Made by a program: the position numbers and the translations under genes. Shown here piece by piece: positions 59,456-64,000 of a DNA stretch of 64,000 nt. The notes under the pieces were generated by a model. The model was not told where the DNA came from, made no database searches, and worked only from the letters and a program-made list of their open reading frames with translations. Numbering within the stretch: the first letter of the stretch is position 1; every line of letters begins with the position of its first letter. Where the stretch lies: positions 186,001-250,000 of the forward strand of contig JADDOH010023172.1 of the NCBI GenBank assembly GCA_016648135.1, in the 5' to 3' direction. The stretch is from Agrypnia vestita (taxonomy: Eukaryota; Arthropoda; Insecta; Trichoptera; Phryganeidae).

Positions 59456-59645
59456 TAGAGATGAGTACGAATGGAATACGTGTCACATCAATATTTTTAC
59501 TATTTTCAGACTAAGTTAAACGCTTGTGCTATGAAAATAGGAGTAACTTGCTGGTCTGGAACGAGGTTCGAACCCGCGACCTTTGGATCACAAGACCAAC
59601 AAGCTACTCTATTTGATTTAACCGAACGCCATCAGATTGATTCTA
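59456..59645 (-). repeat. tRNA-derived SINE, best copy
   Basis: The minus strand has TAGCTTGTTGGTCTTGTGAT (A-box-like, TAGC...TTGG) followed by GGTCGCGGGTTCGAACCTCG (B-box GGTTCGAAC), then TTCCAGACC, TACTCCTATTTTCATAGCAC and a body ending TATTGATGTGACACGTATTC. These are the internal RNA polymerase III promoter boxes of a tRNA-derived SINE head. Related copies are at 10615-10770 and 4690-4795. Confidence 0.75.
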
Positions 59646-59709
59646 AGAAACGACTGACTAATACTTTTATCAGCAATAAGTCTTATCGCAATTGTTACTA
59701 ATTGTAAGA

Positions 59710-60180
59710 AACAAGTGAAACAGAATGCCGTCGTAGGTAAATCCGAATTCTGTAGTACTAAACGATTCGCTGGAGTTTTATCCCGTGCTTGTATTTCGCT
59801 TCCGCTTTTAAGAGTATCTGTTTTTTTATTAGCTTCGATGTTGAACGCGTTTATTGCTTCGCCCTATAATGTGTGCAGATCTGATAATAATCAAGTTGGA
59901 TACTGTTCTCTTCATATTGAAAAACTGAGATGAACTGAGGAAAAATTCCTGGGACGATTGATGGCCATGATTCACTATTTTGCCTGACGCTTCCGATATC
60001 GGGAATCCTTTAAAATCCCGGCATCCCCCCAGGCTGCATGCCCGTCTCATTATGCTCCGTAGCGTCCGAGATATTTTCTCTCTATACTCCTTTACCCGAG
60101 AATTTATCGATTATATTTACTCATATTTTCTGCATTCAATAACAACGTTGTATAATCGAACTGAGCTACAAAATACCTTA
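59710..60180. other. GC-richer single-copy stretch
   Basis: No repeat copies or protein recognised. Contains CGATATCGGGAATCCTTTAA and ATCCCGGCATCCCCCCAGG. Candidate conserved non-coding DNA. Confidence 0.25.
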
Positions 60181-62803
60181 CCAACTAAATAAGGAATTTA
60201 ATATGATGTACCTAAAGGAAAATTCCTTTAAAATATTTGTATAAACAAACCTAAAGTATACTCTTTTTAAGTAATCATTTTTTCTAACCCCTTCTCGTTC
60301 TTTCTTCGGTGGTGACGTATTCCTTTCCCGGGAGTTTTTGTTTTTTTGTTATACCCTGATCGATATACATACATAATCAAATAACGCCATTTGTTATAAA
60401 CATGTTGTACAAAGATTGATTATCTATTGCGGAGTAGTATCGTTCGAGGATTCTTCATTGTTTATGCTTATTGAATTTAATATTGATTTTAAAAACTTTC
60501 TAATATGCGAAGGTATCCTGAACCAATTGTTTTTGAATAAATAAACAAATCTAGTTAAATAAAACTACATTTATTGTCAAACCTGTCGTTTAAAATTTCA
60601 TCCAAATTTTTCGCATTTTTTCAGTTTTTAAGTTAAGCTCCCACAATAAAATATACTCAAAGTTATAGTCAATAATAATATATTTCTGCTATAATGCTAC
60701 ATACACACTTTGCATTACGAAATATGCCGCTGCTCTCAAAGACTGCTATGTGTATTATATCGCATAAATATTCTATGCGATACACAATTCCAGTGGATAA
60801 CGAGATTGTTTCTATTTCTATAGCTAGTAGAATTTTTGATTTCTCAACCGTTTTATATATGTTTAATGCTGATTCAGTCCGTCATGTCTATTCACTACGC
60901 CACTATTACAAATGCATGCTTAATCTTCGTCATATTGTCACGGTACGTGACAATGGGAAGCAATTGAATCGATAAAAGTTAAATAAAGTTTTATTTAATA
61001 TGCAAAATCACTGGACGCGAATTTAATTGGAGCACTGTTCTTAAATTAAGTTTAAATGTATTTAGAATATTTCGCAATTACGTAATTCTAAATAATTATC
61101 TTCATTGTACTTCATCATTCCTGAATAACTTGTCTGTCGTATACTGATGCACGTTATTTAAATCGCTCAGGTCGGGACTAGAAAACTTCTCACCCCCCGG
61201 AAGATACTTCTTCGAATCACTATCGCTGAAATGATCACGCGCCAGCAGCACACGCCGTACGATTTCGCTTTGCCTGTGCACTGTGTCGCTGTCAAATAAC
61301 TCTCGCACAACTGATTGCGCGGAAGCCGGTCGATCCCTTGTTATATATTTTCGATATTTCTAGAGTTTATGAGAATAAACTAGTCTCTTCATTATGATTC
61401 TACTATCACGTACTAAATCTACATTTATTATATATTGACAATACTGTACATTTATAATATTTTTTCTAACATCACCACTTCATGATTCCCTCTTTGCGAT
61501 GGAGCCGGGACATAATTCTTCGGATGTCAGTCTTCCTTTCACATTACACAAATTCTTTCTCAAGAACAGCCAGCCAGCTGATGAATGTCGTATTTGTTGT
61601 CTATTCGAGAAATGCTACTAAATTGATTCAGCTTATGTTCTCCTTCCCACCGACCCGGCCGGCTGACCTAATGTTCACCACATGGCCGAGTGATAAGAAT
61701 AGCCTTCATATTTACTTTCAGGAGCTGTTTTCTATTCCCAAACATTTCTCAACACTACCGTTCCACAATATTGATTCCAGACGTGGTATTAACATTGGAC
61801 ATGTGGTTTATATTATGCAGAATGTACACAAATGAATTTCGCCCAACATATATCAGTTGATTTATGCGTAAGACTCAATTAAGAATCTTATAAAGAGTTA
61901 TGTATAATTTTATCTGTAGTACATTAACAAAATTATTCTTGAGTTTTCGCATCGCGGTAATGAATATAAATTGACCCGCTTAAATTTTGGTACTGAACCA
62001 TTAAAAGTTGAATTATATCTTAATGGTGGGTTTCGATAAATTTAAAATATAATAACTACTTTATTTTTATGAAAGCTGTTTAGTAAAATTCCTATTTTTT
62101 ATAATTTTATTGCTTATCGTACCGTGCAGTTATATGTTTACCACGGCTTTAATTATATATAATATTATATTATTCAAAATATCTGATCATTAAAATGTTC
62201 ATGATGATACTTATGTACATAACACTTATGTATTTTATGAATAAAACTTATGTATTTTTATTTACACTATAATAAACTTTGTAATACATACACAGTGAAT
62301 TATTTTGTCCCTACAGATTACTTGTATTACGAAGTTTAATTTAGTGTAAATCAAAATAATTGTGTGGCACCACAAAGTAACTGCCGTATCAATCAATAAT
62401 CCTTGTTTAATTTAAATATATTATTAAATAATAGCTTAACTTTTACATCGAAAGGAAAACGACAAAAATTCGAATAGTGTACCACCTACCATAAAAATAT
62501 TGTAGTAAAATTTACACTGGGAATTAAAATATAAATCCCAGTAAAAAGGCTCTTTTTTCAATGAAAAACTTTCAAATTTCATATTGAATGTCTTTTGTCC
62601 AGCGAACGATCAAGTAGGCCGTTTTACTGAACCACCCTAACAAGTACACACTAGACGTTTCTTCCTTTATCAAACAGATATTTCCACAAAAAAAAAATGT
62701 TTCATCTTTTTATTCTATCTCTGTCGCAGATTCACGCAACATTAAATACGTCTTATTTCGTCCAGCAAAATTTTGTAACTTGACTTTATTTTCTTCCTTT
62801 CAG
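60181..62803. other. Intron DNA with three unrecognised open frames
   Basis: Open frames at 60694-60975 (+, 93 aa), 61102-61308 (-, 68 aa) and 61482-61835 (+, 117 aa) are protein-like in composition, but no domain was recognised. They could be fragments of one old mobile element. The remainder is AT-rich and ends with the polypyrimidine tract of the last exon. Confidence 0.35.
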
Positions 62804-63958
62804 ACTTTCCACGAGTCGAAGTCGGACCAGAAAATCCTTTGAAAGTCGAAGTGGACGGGACTGCCACCATGGAATGCAAAGTTGACGCAAAGCCCAAAGT
62901 TTCAAACGTCCGATGGACTCGCAACGGCAGGTTCATCTCCACCTCGTTCACCCACACCCTGCACAGGGTTTCGGTTCAGGATGCGGGAAAATATACTTGC
63001 TCGGCCGATAACGGCCTGGGAAAAGTTGGTGAACAGGAAGTGTACTTGGATGTGCTGTTTCCTCCGAATGTCGTAATCGAATCCAAAACCAAAGAAACTG
63101 AGGAAGGCGGTATGGTCAATATTCGATGCAACGTTACGGCTAACCCAGATCCAATTTCTATCGAATGGACCAAGGAAGGTAAGGCCGACTTCCGACAGAG
63201 CGGCGACTCTCTTCGCTTGCCGAGAGTTACGGCCGAATCTGCCGGCACTTACATCTGTCGCGCTACCAACGTCATCACTTCCGCGGGAGGGAAGAGGATC
63301 GAGAAATCGGGAATGTCCTCAGTGGCGGTTCTCGTGAGGCACAAGCCGGGGAAGGCCCGCATCAGTCCCGACCGCCCTATAGCCCAGGAGGGCTCGGGAG
63401 TGACCCTCTCGTGCGCCGCCAGCCCCCCCGGCTGGCCCGCGCCCCAGTACCGCTGGTTCAGGGATGGCGAGCCTCAGGGAGCCCAGTCCACCGTGCTAGC
63501 TACCGGCAATAAGTACACTATCCCCAGCGCTCACCTCGGAAGCGAAGGAACATATCACTGCCAAGCCACGAATGAATTAGGACACGGGGAAATGGCCTCT
63601 ATAAATTTAGAGGTTCATCAGCCTCCTAGGTTTCAACTGAAATTGCAGCCACATATGACGAGAAAAGTTGGAGATAGTGATTTTTCCGTCAGTTGCAGCG
63701 CGCACGGCAAGCCTAAGCCTTCCATTAAATGGCTTAAAGATGGATCCGAAATCACTCCAGAGGCAAATTTGTACGAAGTTAGAACCGACTATACGGAAGG
63801 TAGGAATGGAGTTGTCAATGTACAAAGTGTTCTGAAATTTAACGGAAAAGCCAGAATCGAAGGAAATCAACTTCTTCCCGAAGACAGAGGAGTATATTCA
63901 TGCGTTTTCGAAAACGAAGTTAAGCGAGCAGAATCCAGCATGCATCTCAGAATTGAAC
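62804..63958 (+). CDS. ed: Echinoid-like cell adhesion protein, long exon encoding Ig3 to Ig6
   Basis: The acceptor is TTCTTCCTTTCAG and the donor C|GTAAGT. This single 1,155-bp exon has 384 full codons and no stop. AC completes Tyr (T|AC), giving N-Y-FPRVEVGPENPL. Four Ig domains follow, with Cys/Trp/Cys at residues 24/37/65 (Ig3), 108/121/151 (Ig4), 203/217/252 (Ig5) and 297/309/366 (Ig6). Each has a D/E/S-x-G-x-Y-x-C type signature: DAGKYTC, SAGTYIC, SEGTYHC, DRGVYSC. A sequon NVT lies at 109-111. The segments LVRHKPG, SPPGWPAPQYRWFRD and LEVHQPPRF are what I recall as characteristic Echinoid wording. The last codon is split after its first base, so the gene continues past the window to Ig7, the FnIII region, the transmembrane segment and the tail. 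Joining of four Ig domains in one exon contrasts with the 19-kb introns before it. Confidence 0.94.
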
Positions 63959-64000
63959 GTAAGTTTATTTCAATATCATTCAATTTTTATCGTTTGCTAA
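63959..64000 (+). other. ed: Start of the intron following the Ig6 exon
   Basis: GTAAGT donor directly after the split codon. The window ends 42 bp into this intron. Confidence 0.85.

Larger units (their letters stand above)
43998..62803 (+). other. ed: ed intron between Ig2 and Ig3 (18,806 bp)
   Basis: GT donor at 43998, AG acceptor at 62802-62803, phase 1. It carries MITEs, microsatellites, hAT and LINE remnants and several GC-richer single-copy stretches listed separately. No host exon recognised inside it. Confidence 0.9.

Noticed and set aside
59540..59620. Functional tRNA gene on the minus strand
   Set aside because: A-box-like and B-box words are present, but the arms do not form a proper cloverleaf, and diverged copies with the same non-tRNA body occur at 10.6 and 4.7 kb, which indicates a SINE.
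62742..63248. Minus-strand open frames over the long ed exon
   Set aside because: Antisense to a well-supported coding exon.

Overview
This is a window of an AT-rich arthropod, almost certainly insect, nuclear genome. The only host-gene coding sequence I can support is three exons on the + strand, at 24578-24835, 43801-43997 and 62804-63958. The splice phases fit together (AG|G across the first intron, T|AC across the second) and give about 536 residues of one continuous immunoglobulin-repeat ectodomain. Its wording and domain order match Echinoid (ed), the insect Ig-superfamily adhesion protein of adherens junctions and of Notch/EGFR signalling. The window holds the end of Ig1 through Ig6. 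The signal peptide, most of Ig1, the fibronectin III part, the membrane segment and the cytoplasmic tail lie outside. The two complete introns are 18,965 and 18,806 bp, nearly equal in length.

Everything else is intron, or DNA upstream of the first visible exon, and it is filled with decayed mobile DNA. Region 1-24.5 kb: the GIY-YIG tail of a Penelope-like element beside a hammerhead-like repeat (1-500), a foldback element (2.1-2.6 kb), a CR1/L2-type LINE (5.3-6.3 kb), a LINE C-terminal tail (8.9 kb) among short composite repeats, a hAT remnant (11.5-12.3 kb), a nearly intact-ended Tc1 element (19.2-20.8 kb), and a GC-rich palindromic block beside a 60-bp tandem array (23.3-23.9 kb). Region 24.8-43.8 kb: a pogo-like transposon (28.6-30.6 kb) with a twin-primed LINE nested inside it, a second hammerhead-like copy with a LINE 3' end (30.9-31.6 kb), a MITE (31.8-32.2 kb), a second foldback element (34.5-34.9 kb) and the tail of another LINE (42.9-43.4 kb). 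Region 44-62.8 kb: a TTAA-flanked MITE, a hAT MITE, microsatellites, a hAT element with a surviving dimerisation domain (48.4-49.1 kb), a third foldback, a Jockey/CR1-superfamily LINE (51.3-52.9 kb), long hairpins and a tRNA-derived SINE.

Several single-copy, GC-richer stretches between the repeats (for example 17.6-18.1, 33.5-34.1, 36.8-37.1, 45.3-45.6, 56.4-57.1 and 58.6-59.0 kb) have the look of conserved non-coding intronic DNA. That is inference only. No tRNA, rRNA, CRISPR, operon or complete protein-coding gene was found. The most interesting structure is the repeat family that carries a hammerhead-ribozyme-like core (CTGANGA / stem / GAAAC). One copy sits beside a Penelope-type endonuclease remnant.
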